A stretch of 64,000 bases of DNA from Hexactinellida sp. DTS-2022 (GCA_028753945.1 JAPNXP010000003.1:4960001-5024000); one strand, 5' to 3'; shown: positions 20,325-31,429, numbered from the stretch's first letter. Numbers and translations are program-made. Notes: generated by a model not told the origin, from the letters alone.

Positions 20325-23041
20325 ATGCCCAGACGTTGTGCAGCATTTAATTGTCGAGGGAATTATAGTCGTAAACCTTACTCGCAATTAGTTAGCTTTC
20401 CATCAAATGAAAACGAAAGAAAAACTTGGATTGGTGCAATGCCCAATAATCCACAAACTTTAATTGGAAGAAAGGAAATTTGGATATGCGCTTCACACTT
20501 TGACTGCGATTGGGTAAAAACAAGAGGAGGGAAACGTCCTGCTAAGCCACCTACTATATTACCTGGTGTTCCCAAATCATGCATGAAACAAAGTAAAACC
20601 ATCCCAAGACCTACTAAATTTGCAACATCTTATGCAAGAAAGAAAATGGGAGAAAATTTGTTAGAAAAACTCGATAAAATCAACAATTATCAGAACTTTG
20701 TTAATTCTATTGCATCACATGCATAGGCGTCGTAAATGCAAAGGTCAATCCTTCGGGCCGCCCGGAAATTCCGGGTAATGTCCGGGTAAACTCGGAGTAT
20801 AGTATTAGTAACATAGGGACAATCCCTTCGGCCCGCCCGGACATGTCCGGGCACCCGGGCGGTTTACGACGCCTATGATCACATGTTACTAATTTTCGTT
20901 TTATTAATAACGGAAAGGATTTAACCATGTTTATGACTGACACACTTGGTAAAAAAGTTGTCCAATTTTTACATTTCCGAGAAGTCGAATCCACATTTGG
21001 ATATTTACAACTCATATTGGCAGAAAAAAATGGATTTGAAGTGCCCAACAACAAATTTGATTTACAAAAGAATAACTTTCTACATAAATGGTCACAGTTG
21101 AGCAATATAATATCTGTAATGAATTGTTATCATCCATCAAATAAGGACTATTTATCAAAAGCTATGAAAGAGCTTAACAAAATTGAAGAATTACAAGATT
21201 CACCGAACTTTCAATTCATTCTGGGACAATTGGACCTCCTTTTGCCACAAGTTAAAGGACGCCGTTATACTAAGCATATCGTTATCCTTGCAGCCGAGTT
21301 ACTTTGCATATCACCAGCAGCATACAGGTTGTTAAGAAATTCTAAAACCATTACACTACCAAGAGAAAAATTAATTCGAGAGTTAATGTCAAAATCATAT
21401 CAAGACAACAATTTGGAGAAACTTTTTGAAACATTGAAGCCACAACAACGTTTGGTAAACATATTATTTGACGAGGTCAAACTTAAAAAAGCAATGCGTT
21501 TTACTGGGGGGCATGTAGTTGGTCATGCAGCTAACAAACCAGAAGAACTTGCAACTTCAGCATTAGTAATTGAATTAATATGTCATTATGGTGGACCAAG
21601 GTACATCATAAGAATTATTCCTGTAACATGCCTAAAATCTTATCAATTAAAAGAAATGTTATTGGAAGCTGCTTTTGTCGTAAGAAAAAAGGGGGGACAC
21701 ATTATTTCATTTATCTGTGACAATTGCCCTTTAAACCAGCAAACTTATATTCAACTTGGTGGCCCCGGAAGAGTTTATTTACAACCAGATGGACTACAAG
21801 TATTTCTTGTTTATGACTTTATCCATATTTTTAAGAATATAAGAAATAATTGGATTACCGAAAAACTTAAAGAATTATCATTTACAGTAAACAAAAAAGA
21901 CTATGTTGCATGTTGGGATGATGTTATCAAACTTTATCATGAAGATAAAAAAAACCCAATTCGACTTACCAAATTATCTAACTGTTCTGTTCATCCAAAA
22001 CCACTACAGCGTCAAAGTGTACCATTAGTTTGCCAAGTTTTTAATGATAAAACCCACGCTGCTTTTAAAGCACTCCAATGCAATTTCAATTTTCAAGAAG
22101 GGACACTTGTTTTCATCAATCTTATAACGCAGTGGTTTAAAATGATGAATGTTAAAGATAAATTCTCCTGCTTTCGACTTAAAGATGAATCTCGTGCTCC
22201 TTGGTCTGATAATTGCGGAAGTTTTGATGCTTTGCAAAAAATCTGTGAAGTAATTTCAAGTTGTAAATGGACTGGTGGGCGGGAACGGAAAAAGAAGTTG
22301 ACTAAATTCACTGCTGAGGCATTTGTGACTACAACCATTAATAATATAGCTGCATCTAAATATCTGTTGGAAAATTATGATTTCCAATATATTCTTCCTT
22401 CTATATTTTCTCAAGATCCTCTAGAAAAGTTTTTTGGTCAGGCTAGACAGCGTTGCGGCGGAAATTATTACATCGATATTGAAGATGTATTATCAGCTGG
22501 AAAAACTCAACACGTTCACCAATTAATAAAATATGACATAATTCCCCATGGCACTACTGGTAGAAATTGTTCGGTCTGTGACTCAGATATTGAAGAAACT
22601 GACATACAACTACTACATGAGTTGAGTGTCGAAGATACACAAAATTTGCTAAATTCAAGTGATTCATTAAAACATAAAGTTGTTTACATTGGTGGATTTT
22701 TAGTTCATAAGCATGGACAACCTGATGTTGATGAAGGAGAGGTATCATCAGAATTTTTAAACGAGCTTAATCGAGGTGGGCTATCAATACCCACTTTAAA
22801 TACAGTCTTTTTTGTTCATTGTGCAATAACTGCTCACGAAAACATTCCTGAATGTAGACGAAATTGTACCATATACTTCAAAAAACTTTTATCATATATT
22901 GATGCACCTATTTCCCAAAATGAGAATGCATGCCAAACAGCAACCAACGTTGTATACAAGGCATATGTATTAAATAATAGTGACACTGAGAGAGAATTAG
23001 GTTGCTTGAGACGCAAGGAAAAGTTTTCTAATAACACTTAG
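20325..23041 (+). pseudogene. THAP-domain P-element transposase split by a MITE
   Basis: The first block (20325-20721) begins with a THAP zinc finger: C5-x4-C10-x44-C55-x2-H58, conserved Trp35 and Phe25-Pro26, and a PPTILPGVP tail resembling AVPTIF. The second block (from 20886) holds the P-transposase RNase-H-like region (LFDEVKL, FICDNCPLNQQ) and the conserved DPLEKFFGQARQRCGGN motif. A 156-bp MITE plus one 8-bp duplication (164 bp) separates them and brings a stop directly after SHA. 164 is 2 modulo 3, and the two frames differ by exactly that amount, so the pre-insertion gene was one frame of about 850 codons, close to THAP9 and P transposases. No other lesion was noticed. A downstream Met at 20927 could start a THAP-less protein. 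Confidence 0.88.
20722..20877. mobile_element. MITE inside the P transposase gene
   Basis: The 15-bp perfect inverted ends are CATAGGCGTCGTAAA, flanked by exact ATCACATG (20714-20721, 20878-20885). The interior is GC-rich with CCCGGACATGTCCGGG motifs. The CATAG terminus and 8-bp duplication fit a P-type or hAT-type non-autonomous element. Confidence 0.88.
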
Positions 23042-23689
23042 TATTCTCAATCCTAAGAATTCATTATACATACGTATTTTTCATTTTAATTACTTTTTAT
23101 CAAAGAATTGTTATGTGAATATATTTACCCTTGCATTTATTATTAGTTAGTTCCGTCTAACATTTATTTTAGTCTCTTTTTAGCTTAAGTATAAAATATA
23201 AATCTATTTTAATGAAAGATAACTAAAACTGCGACTATAAACAAAAATCTACAATCGGTTCCGAGTTATTAAGATTATTACCATATTAGGAGTGCGAAAA
23301 GGAAAAAAACAAAAAAACTAGAAATATTTAAGATAATCCAATAGGGTTAATAAACTCCCTATATACAACTTCCCATTCGCCCATAATACATTCTTCATGT
23401 CTAACTTTAACTGTTTCCGAGTTTTCAACATTTTTACCATATATGGAAAGGTGTGAAAACCGCAAAACTCAAAAACCAGATATATTTGAGATATGCCAAT
23501 ACGACCAATGGCATCACCATATACGACTTCCTATTCAACAATAATACATTTAATATCAATACACTTAATAGTTCTAGAGATAACAATGGACCCGAGTTTG
23601 AAGACCCGAGATTGAGAGTCGACAGTCCATAGTATTAAGTAGTCTATGGCTACAGACAACAATCCTTAGTAGTATACATAGATATATAT

Positions 23690-23910
23690 AGATAGATATA
23701 ATAATTGTCCTAAACAAGTTCGCACTAGTGGGAAGTCTGTTTTAGCAACTAAAGTGCGATGCAGCGCAACAGTAATAGTAATTATTAGTGCACAAAGATC
23801 TGGGCCGGACCTATTTTGGCCAGCTAGGACCAATTTTTCGTGACATTTCATATATAAATAATACACTATTAATTATAAAAAGTTTTGTGAATCTAAATTG
23901 GAGCCCCATA
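23690..23910. repeat. Dispersed repeat (GTTCGCACTAGTGGGAAGTC)
   Basis: This matches 31430-31690 over its length, including a TTTTGTGAATCTAAATTGGAG tail. No coding capacity or clear termini were found. Confidence 0.5.
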
Positions 23911-24130
23911 CAGGGATATGACTGAAATAGGATGGCAGGTGGAGTTAGAATAAACCAAGTTGAAATTTATTACACCATAAATTGTTAGAATAAACCGAGT
24001 TAGAAAAAACCGATAGAAATTAAGTAACAACGAATTAAATAATAAAGGCAGTAAATTCGTTAGAAAAAAAACTATAGATAGAATAAACCAGAATAACCAC
24101 GTGTTAGAAAATCCCGGTTTCAAATGTATA
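23911..24130. mobile_element. Eroded pogo-like MITE (AGAATAAACCG family)
   Basis: Repeated TTAGAATAAACC and a right edge CCCGGTTTCAAATGTA match the family of 57577-57761. Eroded right ends of the same insertion occur at about 41390 and 52640, next to other C units, so it predates duplication of the C region. Confidence 0.45.
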
Positions 24131-24557
24131 TAAATATTTGTAATAATATTATAGAACATTAATGAGGAAATTCTCTTAGGAGAACAAGGTCGCGTGACGG
24201 GCGTTAATTCCGTAGCTTAGAATCTAAAACGAACAAACGAAGGAAGCCGGCCTTAGCGAGAGAGTAATCCGTTTTGAAGAGAACAAAAAGCAAAAGGCTA
24301 GAAAATATCAAACTACGTATTAAACTATTATTTCTAAAGATAGAAATTACAGAATCGACAATCTTCGTTCTATATCGTGGTGGATAATTAAAGTAAATCA
24401 AACAAACTTTATCCAACTTAGTTAAAATCAAATCTCGAAATAGGAGATGGAAATACACTTAAAATGCAAGCTAGGATTTTAAGGTCAAACATAGTTGGTA
24501 ATCACACTAATTATCAAAACGTACAAGTTAATATTATAAAAAATTGCATCACTGTAC

Positions 24558-25370
24558 CTGTTTGGATTAGGTGTTCTACATTGTTGATAGACATCTGCCA
24601 GGTTTTACAGGTATCACCAAACTTTGTGTTATGTGCCTTGAGAGACCATAGACTAAGATAATCAGTTTGGCAATAAGGACAGGTATAGAATGTTCTCCCA
24701 GAATTAACTCGTTTACAAAGACCTTTACTCTTGTCAATATGAAGCCGTAATTACTTAATGAATATCCTTTTCCTTGACCACAATCTGGGCAATAATAAGG
24801 GCCACTGTGTTCTTTCCTAATTGATTCGTCCTGTGACAACAATGTTTTACTATTTGTTGGTAATTCTTCTCCAGAGTCAATGCCTGTCATATCCATGGAC
24901 TCATTAGGTTCTGTTATGTGGGTCGGTAAACAATCGGATGAACTGGTGGCATCATCTGCAGGAGGAAACTCCTTCATTGTATCATCAGTTCCTCCTTCAT
25001 CTATTGTAAAACTAGAAACTTCTGTAATAAATGGATATCGTTCTTTAATCAGGTCTAAAGTCATAGCTTGTGATACATCTGGTACGTTTACTACATCGGC
25101 TGAATTGCACTCCACACTGATATTCGATCCTACATCTAACTCATCGACGTATTCTGTATCAAGAATATCATCCTCAGTCAAATGACTATTTCCAGCCTGT
25201 TTCTGTGGATCACTTTCTTGTACAGATTTAAAGTAACTATCAGAAATCTTTTTATTATAAACAGAAAGTTGTTCTGCATTGATATTGTGTTTCTCTTTGG
25301 ATTTCATCAGTTGAGTTGTCTCGAAATATTTCTCTCTCCATTGAGACACTAGCCACTCAATCAGTGACAT
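24558..25370 (-). pseudogene. Exon C4: frameshifted initial exon of unit VI
   Basis: This is the C-type first exon with the acidic region (LTEDDILDTEYVDELDVGS, SADVVNVPDVSQAMTLDLI) and the first CPDC motif. A one-base deletion in the finger region (near 24750) shifts the frame, and a second change follows, so the fingers are lost. A 2-bp deletion after the usual ATG (homologous position 25341) places an upstream ATG (25370) in frame instead. Donor CAAACAG|GTACAG is intact. The next exon B is missing from this unit. Confidence 0.7.
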
Positions 25371-25424
25371 TTGAATATACTGAAAGTAATTACGTCAGAA
25401 TGCTGCTAATGAATGCGTCAATCC

Positions 25425-25835
25425 TTTATAGATTCTCAAAAGTGGTTCCATTGGACTCGCAATGGTTGATTACCAGGGTTGCCGTGGGTATGGGAATGGG
25501 AAAATTTTTTTAGCCTATGGGAATTCCCACATGTGGGAATCCTGTGGGAATCCTATGGGAATTCCCACATGTGGGAATCCTGTGGGAAACCTATGGGAAT
25601 CCTATGGGAATCCTATGGGAAATCCTGTGGGAATCCTATGGGAATTCCCACAGAAATCCTGTGGGAATGGGAATGAAAATTCCCTTCCCACGGCAACCCT
25701 GTTGATTACCCCATATACAATGCAAATTATGCCAATAGGAAGCATAGTTTAGTTTGGAATAAAATTACAAACAGGACTCTTTTTTGTTTAATGATTCGGT
25801 AGCATGTGTAGCCGCATATATAGTAGGCCAATAAG
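25425..25835 (+). mobile_element. Arm copy of the inverted-repeat element
   Basis: TTCTCAAAAGTGGTTCCATTG to TATATAGTAGGCCA repeats the right arm of the element at 9931-12015 at lower identity. It is interrupted by the hAT MITE at 25474-25701. No opposite arm is nearby. Confidence 0.6.
25474..25701. mobile_element. hAT MITE with a TGTGGGAATCC interior
   Basis: The perfect ends are CAGGGTTGCCGTGGG, flanked by exact TTGATTAC (25466-25473, 25702-25709). The interior alternates TGGGAATCCTATGGGAAT and GGGAATTCCCAC in tandem. The small Trp/Gly/Asn-rich ORFs here are satellite translations. Confidence 0.9.
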
Positions 25836-25899
25836 CAAGTTACAATTTGGTTACAAATTCGTTATACCTTGGTGCAATTGGTTATAACTAATTATATAT

Positions 25900-26045
25900 T
25901 TACGCAAACTTGTCTCTCTCAAAATGTGTTTTATAAACTCGGCTGTGGGGAAATATTCCCCACACACCCTATACATTCATACTTAGCATGCTACATTGTA
26001 ACAATGTTAAATGTGCAGCGAACCAACTACGGCGGCTTAATTAAC
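25900..26045 (-). promoter_or_regulatory. Relic Cprime first exon and upstream block, spacer V-VI
   Basis: This contains the conserved TATTTCCCCACAGCCGAG and TTATAAAACACATTTT relics of the Cprime exon, and GTGCAGCGAACCAACTACGG upstream of it (plus-strand view). It is a regulatory candidate because the block is kept in every spacer. Confidence 0.4.
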
Positions 26046-26158
26046 AATATGTATTTCAAAAAACACTAGTGATTCAGAGAAAACAATGTCAAGATCAAAT
26101 AAGCGATAAATTTTTATTCGCTAATATAGAGTCTTAATAATCTAGATATCTAATAGCA

Positions 26159-26484
26159 TTAGAGCGAAAACATTTCGTGTTTCTCATTAAGGGAGATCTG
26201 TTCGGCTTTACAAGTGTCTCCGAAAAGTTTGTTGTGCCTTTTGAGAAGGGAAAGTTTAATAAATTCTTTCGTACAGTATGTACAACTATAGAACCTTCTT
26301 CCAGCAAATCTCTGCTTACAACAGCCTTTAAACGTCCCAGTGTGATCCTGGAAATCGAAATAGGAATACCCTAATCCTCTCTTGCAACAAGGACAATAGT
26401 AAGGAGTACTGTCCTGTTCAGTATTTCTCGTAGACACAGGAATTGTATCCGTAATGCTTTGCACTCGATGGGGTATGTGTGCAC
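26159..26484 (-). CDS. Exon A5: terminal exon of unit V, two C2HC fingers
   Basis: The acceptor ends TTTTTCAG|GTGCAC (phase 1). The linker VSTRNTEQDSTP is followed by fingers CPCC-x13-H-x7-C and CTYC-x12-H-x7-C. The frame stops 11 residues past QISLN. The donor-like site kept in A4 and A7 is mutated here (GAAATG), which supports terminal-exon use. Upstream B4 is intact, but the unit's first exon carries two MITEs. Confidence 0.6.
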
Positions 26485-27102
26485 CTGAAAAATAGTCATT
26501 TCTGAAATTATAATCAATTTGAGGTAAGTCAGTGGTTTATCGCAGTGTTTTTCGAATTCTACAAGGCTTAATAACAAAGGTGAATTTTTGATGTAAAATG
26601 ACCCTGTCAGCGTCTGAAAATAACATTAAATAAGGTGTTGGCCGATACATAAGTAATTCCATAAAGGACATACACTCAAACCACCCTATTACGGGCACTG
26701 TCGTCCGGAGGATACCCGTAACTGGGAATTTTCCCGGACCTCAGAAATGCAATGGATACTACATTTCCAAATCCAGTCTATAGTCTCTAGTCCATATTTC
26801 CAAGATTCTTTCAAAAATCAAAAACTGTGTTTTTAACGAATTGTGGATAAATTTAGATATGTATTTGCAGGTATTTGTCATATAATTTTTCATTAATTAA
26901 ACTACACTATAGGTTAAATGAATACACATATAGCTTCGCGTTACACCAATAAAGGTTGAGGGAGGTACCCAAGGTATTATACAGGAGTAGAATTGAACAC
27001 TCCTAACTGTAACTGAGAGGTTCGGAACCCGTAACTGAGAGGTTCGGATCTCGGAGGTTTGAGAGTATTCAAACAAAACACAACTAAAAGGTAATATCTT
27101 AC
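26485..27102. other. Intron between B4 and A5
   Basis: An unclassified stretch at about 26680-27060 contains CCCGTAACTGGGAATT and the duplicated ACTGAGAGGTTCGGA, probably a decayed transposon. No gene is seen. Confidence 0.35.
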
Positions 27103-27444
27103 AGAAGTTATATGTTGCTTTATTGATTGAGATCTGCTTTGCCTTACAAGAATAGCCAAAGTCTTTGTAGTGTTTTTCAAGACTACAGATTTTAAGAAAT
27201 TCTTGTTTGCAAATCTTACAGCCGTACAATGTTCTGCCAGCATCATTCCTGCAATTTCCCTTATTTAATTCAATATGACGTTTGAGATTCTTAATAGAGT
27301 AGCCTAATCCTCTGCCACAGTCAGGACAATAATATGGATCTTTTTCTCTCAATAAACAATATTGTGAGACCAGGGAAACCAATGACTGATTATTTGTCGG
27401 TGAGTAGTTAGTCGAGTTTATTATAGATTCTGATATATTCCCAT
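27103..27444 (-). CDS. Exon B4: middle exon of unit V, two C2HC fingers
   Basis: Acceptor TTTTATTTGCATTTTAG and donor CTTCT|GTAAGA give a symmetric phase-1 exon of 342 bp. After an Asn/Ser-rich lead (DGNISESIINS) come CPDC-x13-H-x7-C and CKIC-x12-H-x7-C, then KAKQISINK. No lesion is seen. A pogo-like MITE sits only about 33 bp upstream of the acceptor. Confidence 0.65.
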
Positions 27445-27477
27445 CTAAAATGCAAATAAAAACTATACAGTGGAACC

Positions 27478-27651
27478 TCCACAAACGGGGTGCCAGGGAC
27501 GCAAGGTCTTAGCCACCCCGATTCCCCATTTCTGCCGATTCTCCGTTTGTGGAGGTTCATTTATGTGGGACTAGGAATTTGCTTCATTTTTTTAAACCCA
27601 ATTTTCAGAGGATCCCCGTTTCCACAGGCCCCGTTTGCGGAGGTTCCACTG
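27478..27651. mobile_element. TA-flanked pogo-like MITE
   Basis: The ends are CAGTGGAACCTCCACAAACG and the complement of CAGTGGAACCTCCGCAAACG, with TA on both sides (27476-27477, 27652-27653). Confidence 0.85.
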
Positions 27652-27780
27652 TAGTAAACTTTTGTTATATAAATTTCAAGCTCAAGGGGCCTCGAAAAGT
27701 TTGAATTATTTCGAATTAAGCAGGCGTCGCAAATAGTAGCGCTGAGAACTGAAAAGAAATTCGAACAGAAATAGTTCATA

Positions 27781-27952
27781 CAGTGGTGTTAGCGTAAAAG
27801 CAAGTCGCATTTTGCACGAAATTTCCTTGCTAATAGGCGAGATTTCTATTAGAGGAACAAAATCAAGATTAATTTCTCGCTTGGAGACTAAAATAACTTA
27901 CTAATAGAGCAACATTGTTATAATGGCAATTGCTATTAGGCGAACACCACTG
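27781..27952. mobile_element. TA-flanked pogo-like MITE
   Basis: The ends are CAGTGGTGTTAGCGTAAAAG and the complement of CAGTGGTGTTCGCCTAATAG, with TA at 27779-27780 and 27953-27954. CTAATAG is repeated internally. Confidence 0.82.
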
Positions 27953-27999
27953 TATCGTCTTTAGACCGTGATTATAATTGTAACTGAATTTAAACAAAT

Positions 28000-29016
28000 T
28001 ATATTGTAGTTCGTAGCGAAAATTAGTAGACATAGTTAGTGCGGTTATCGAAGATTATCAACGAGGTACAATACATTTAGCATTGTATGTATACATGCAA
28101 CAGAAATAAAATAGTGGTCAACTTGACTAGAAAAAAAATCACAAATTGCAGCCAGTGCCGACGCATTTCCCTTGGAGGCACTATATTTTGTAGTTGGGTA
28201 ACAAGTAGTGCCTCCAAAGGACAATGCTGTCTGCACAGCTGCAATTTTGGATTTTTCGCCATGTCATCATCAATATGAAGGTGTTAAACCATTTCAGAAA
28301 GATGTTTCGGAATGTAACGACCCTTATTGAGTTGGAAGTTTCTTTTAGCTCAATTCATTTCAGAGATATTCAAGTTTCAGTAGAATATAATAGGTGATGA
28401 GTCAGCATTTTTATGTGCGTGTTGGGAGTTCACCCAACACCAACCAACCCATTCAAAATATATAATTATCAAAATTGTAAAACACATTTTTTGACGATGT
28501 CATCACCTCAAGGTGTCAAGACTCATTTTTAGAGGTGTTACGTGACATAAGGATCAATTAATTAATTGGAAGTTTGTTTATATCTTGTATCATCTCTGAG
28601 ATTAATGCTATTTATCAAATTAGTATAAATACTTATTAAATAATTAATAATTTAACACCAATTTCAATGTCAACTTTACTTTTATATTAAGTTTAATTAT
28701 TTGTCATAAAGAGTAAATTAAAAAATTTAGATACCAAATTTCAATTCCGTACATTCGATGACCCCTAATAAACAAATTGGAAGCATCTATATAAGTCAAA
28801 ATAAGACTGAAATCGTCAAAAATCGTGACCCCAGGTGCACATCTGTAACCCATGAGACACCTATCCTGAAAATTGGGAATCTTAGTTAATAAAATTCTGT
28901 TCTGTGGAGAGGATACGGACCAAAATACCAAGGCAGTAAGATTAGAACTGGGCCACTATACCATAGTATATTCGGCACAGTTAAAAAGTTTAACTAATAG
29001 TAGCATATAAACTTAC
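28000..29016. other. Spacer/intron with dispersed MITE and AT-rich DNA
   Basis: 28135-28262 is a copy of the GGAGGCACTAT inverted-repeat MITE. The rest, including the intron downstream of exon Cprime, shows no gene. Confidence 0.4.
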
Positions 29017-29093
29017 ATTGAGTTAGTGAGCTAATATCAGAGTAACTGGTAATAGCATAATCTGTAGGGGATAACTTTATACTACCTATACTC

Positions 29094-29328
29094 CAGGCCT
29101 TCATCTGGGTGCGCGGCGCGCACCCAGGAGTGCGTGATTTTAAGGAAAATGCTGGAAGGGTGCGTGAAATTGGAATTAATTGGGTGTGCAGTGCGCACCC
29201 AGAGTATTTTTAATACTAAATTTGGTCTTTTTTTGGTAAATATGCTATTTTTGGTTTATTTGGGTGCGCGATTGTAAAATAAACATTTCCTAGGGTGCGC
29301 GGATCTCTTAGGGCTAGATGAAGGCCTG
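29094..29328. mobile_element. hAT MITE with a TGGGTGCGCG interior
   Basis: The 13-bp perfect ends are CAGGCCTTCATCT, flanked by exact CTATACTC (29086-29093, 29329-29336). GGTGCGCG/GCGCACCC motifs recur inside. It is inserted in the coding part of exon Cprime. Confidence 0.9.
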
Positions 29329-29681
29329 CTATACTCCCATTATTTTGCATCCGAATACCAAAAACTTCATCCCCAATAGAATCTGAATATATTTCTGTAA
29401 TCAGGTCAGTAGACAGATCTACTCCAGGTAAGTTAGCTGCATCAGCGGAATTGGATTCCACACAGAGATCTGGTATCTCCTCTAACGCATCAAAGTACTC
29501 AGAAGAACCATTCCTGTACAGCTGACAATCTCCCTCCAGCTCCTGTGTCCCATCCACTCGTACTCCAAAGCAAACCTCGTGAACCTCTCCATCCTTAGTG
29601 GACAGTTGTTCAGGACAGATAGCGTGCTTCTCTGTGAAATGTGATTTTATAAACTCGGAGTTGGGCAATATTCCCCTACAC

Positions 29682-29948
29682 CAACGGCGGATTCCTGGGA
29701 AGGCATGGGCGGGCAACTGCCTCCCCTAGTTTTTCAACATTAGAATAATTGAAATTAATTAGTGAACAAGAAAGATAATATAATTTATTGGAAATTCTAA
29801 TAGGATGAACATGTATTAGCTAGCATGGAAAATTATAGTTTGGTATGTGGACTGTCTACTGTGTAGTATTCTATAATGAATCAAAAAGTAGCTCTGATAA
29901 GTTCAATTTCCCCCCCCCCCCAAGAATTGTTTAAAGAATCCGCCACTG
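29682..29948. mobile_element. hAT MITE of the CAGTGGCGGATTC family
   Basis: The left end is CAACGGCGGATTC and the right end the complement of CAGTGGCGGATTC, flanked by exact CCCTACAC (29674-29681, 29949-29956). It sits near the start of exon Cprime. Relatives lie at 40733-41080 and 52303. Confidence 0.85.
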
Positions 29949-29956
29949 CCCTACAC

Positions 29957-30015
29957 ACCCCATACATTCATACTAGCTACTGCATTTATAAACGTGCAGC
30001 GAACAAACTACGGCG
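29957..30015 (-). promoter_or_regulatory. TATA-like block before exon Cprime
   Basis: On the minus strand GCTGCACGTTTATAAATGCA precedes the first ATG by about 27 bp. The same block with GCAGCATGC recurs at 13.8, 26.0, 35.7, 43.6 and 55.45 kb. Confidence 0.45.
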
Positions 30016-30416
30016 GCTTAATTAACAATATTAATTTGATAAAACACAAGTGATTTCAGAGAAAACAAAGTGAAGTCAAAAAGCAACAAATTTTCTTCGC
30101 TAAATAGAATGTTAATAATTTAGATAGCTAATAGCACTGTTGTATGACGGTTTACTTACCATGACAGTTTACTTACCTCTATTACTATAACCATATTTAA
30201 CTATGGATACTTTCGATCCATGACGGTTTACCTACCGTCTTTGCAATGGCTTCACACTTTATACTTCCTATTACACATCCAGCACTTATAAGGATTCACA
30301 TCTCAAATTCTAATTGGAAAATGTCATTGTGGCCCAAAATATCTATTGCTAATATGGAAATTATTAGATGATATGTTGATGCAATGTCAAATTATGAAAT
30401 TAGAATTAGAATTGCA

Positions 30417-30772
30417 CTATAGCAAAAACGTACCGTGTTTCACATTAAGAGAAATCTGTTCGGCCTTACAAGTGTCTCCGGAAAGTTTATTGTGGTTTCT
30501 GAGTTTCGAAAGATCAGTAAATTCTTTCGTACAGTACTTACAAGTATATAATCTTCTTCCAGCAAACTTCTCCTTGCAACTGCCTTTATACTTCCCATGG
30601 TGATCCTGTAAAGCGTAATAGGAATACCCTAATCCTCTCTTGCAATAAGGACAATAGTAAGGAGTACTGTCCTGTTCAGTCACCAATTCATTAGTAGGGT
30701 GTACTGTTGTTCTTATCGTAGACACAGGAATTGCATCCTCAAAGCTTTGGACTCGATGTGGTATGTGTGCAC
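30417..30772 (-). CDS. Exon A4: terminal exon of unit IV, two C2HC fingers
   Basis: A phase-1 acceptor (TTTTCAG|GTGCAC) is followed by a longer linker (TVHPTNELVTEQDSTP, shared with A3). Fingers CPYC-x13-H-x7-C and CKYC-x12-H-x7-C end QISLNVKHGTFLL and a stop. A good donor CACG|GTACGT lies just before the stop, so splicing onward cannot be excluded. Unit IV has no exon B in the expected interval. Confidence 0.55.
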
Positions 30773-31099
30773 CTGAAAATATATTAGGTTATTTCTGAAA
30801 TTATAATCCATTTGATGAGGTCAGTATTTATCTACAGTACAGTGTTTTGTCATTCTACAAGGCTTATTAATTGTATTTGTTATCAAGTGTTGATTAAACT
30901 TTCTACTCGACTCTTGTTGAGAACATTTCAGATATGTACATAACATTATGCAACCCTGAAAGTTTAACTTGTCTAAGGAGTTTCCTCTCAAATAAATGAC
31001 AAAAAATGAAGGAAATAAAATGAAAAATGCAAACAGAATGTCCTTAGATAACTAAACTAATGAAGGGCTCATTTTTATACGAGTCCTTCTTTAATACTA

Positions 31100-31426
31100 T
31101 CCGGTATTTAACATTGTGATAGAAACCAACTTCAAAATGTTATAATGAGTAAACAAGTATGCTGAAAACGAATTTCGCATTTACAAATTACTAATATGTA
31201 AATTTATTATTTTGGTTCAGTAAATAGATAACATATTTATTAAAATTCAAAATGAAGCTAGAGACTAGCTTCCAACGGGTAATATAGGTAAACAAGTAGG
31301 TATGCTGATTTCGAATCATTTGTTTCAAATTTTTTAGTTAAATATATATTGTATATTAAAAATTTCGAGACCGCGTAGGGGTTGAGTTATTCATCGCGAA
31401 GCGACTAAGACCGAAGGGCTCGTATA
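31100..31426 (+). mobile_element. Short HINE-like element with two minisatellite units
   Basis: It has ATAGGTAAACAAGTATGCTG-type units (compare 59663-60782) and ends at a TCGCGAAGCGA hairpin with GACCGAAGGGCTCG. Confidence 0.55.
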
Positions 31427-31429
31427 TAA

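Larger units (their letters stand above)
19891..23648 (+). mobile_element. Complete P element with long terminal inverted repeats
   Basis: The termini CATAGACTACTTAATACTAT (19891) and its complement (ending at 23648) begin nearly identical inverted repeats of about 346 and 338 bp (19891-20236, 23311-23648). The flanks are exact 8-bp duplications GCTACAGA (19883-19890, 23649-23656), as expected for P transposition. The element encodes a THAP-type transposase and lies inside the unit VI intron. The close match between the repeats suggests a fairly recent insertion. Confidence 0.92.
29017..29967 (-). pseudogene. Exon Cprime: initial exon of unit V with two MITE insertions
   Basis: Homologous to the C exons (SHFTEKHAICPEQLS, CVESNSADAANLPG) but diverged and without fingers. 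From an ATG at about 29965-29967 the frame runs to a CTCAAT|GTAAGT donor at 29017 (phase 1), if the hAT MITEs at 29094-29328 and 29682-29948, each with one 8-bp duplication, are set aside. As it stands both MITEs disrupt it. It shows what the relic blocks in other spacers once were. Following exons are B4 and A5. Confidence 0.6.

Noticed and set aside
25462-25752. Gly/Asn/Pro/Trp-rich small ORFs
   Set aside because: Translations of the GGGAATCC satellite in a hAT MITE.
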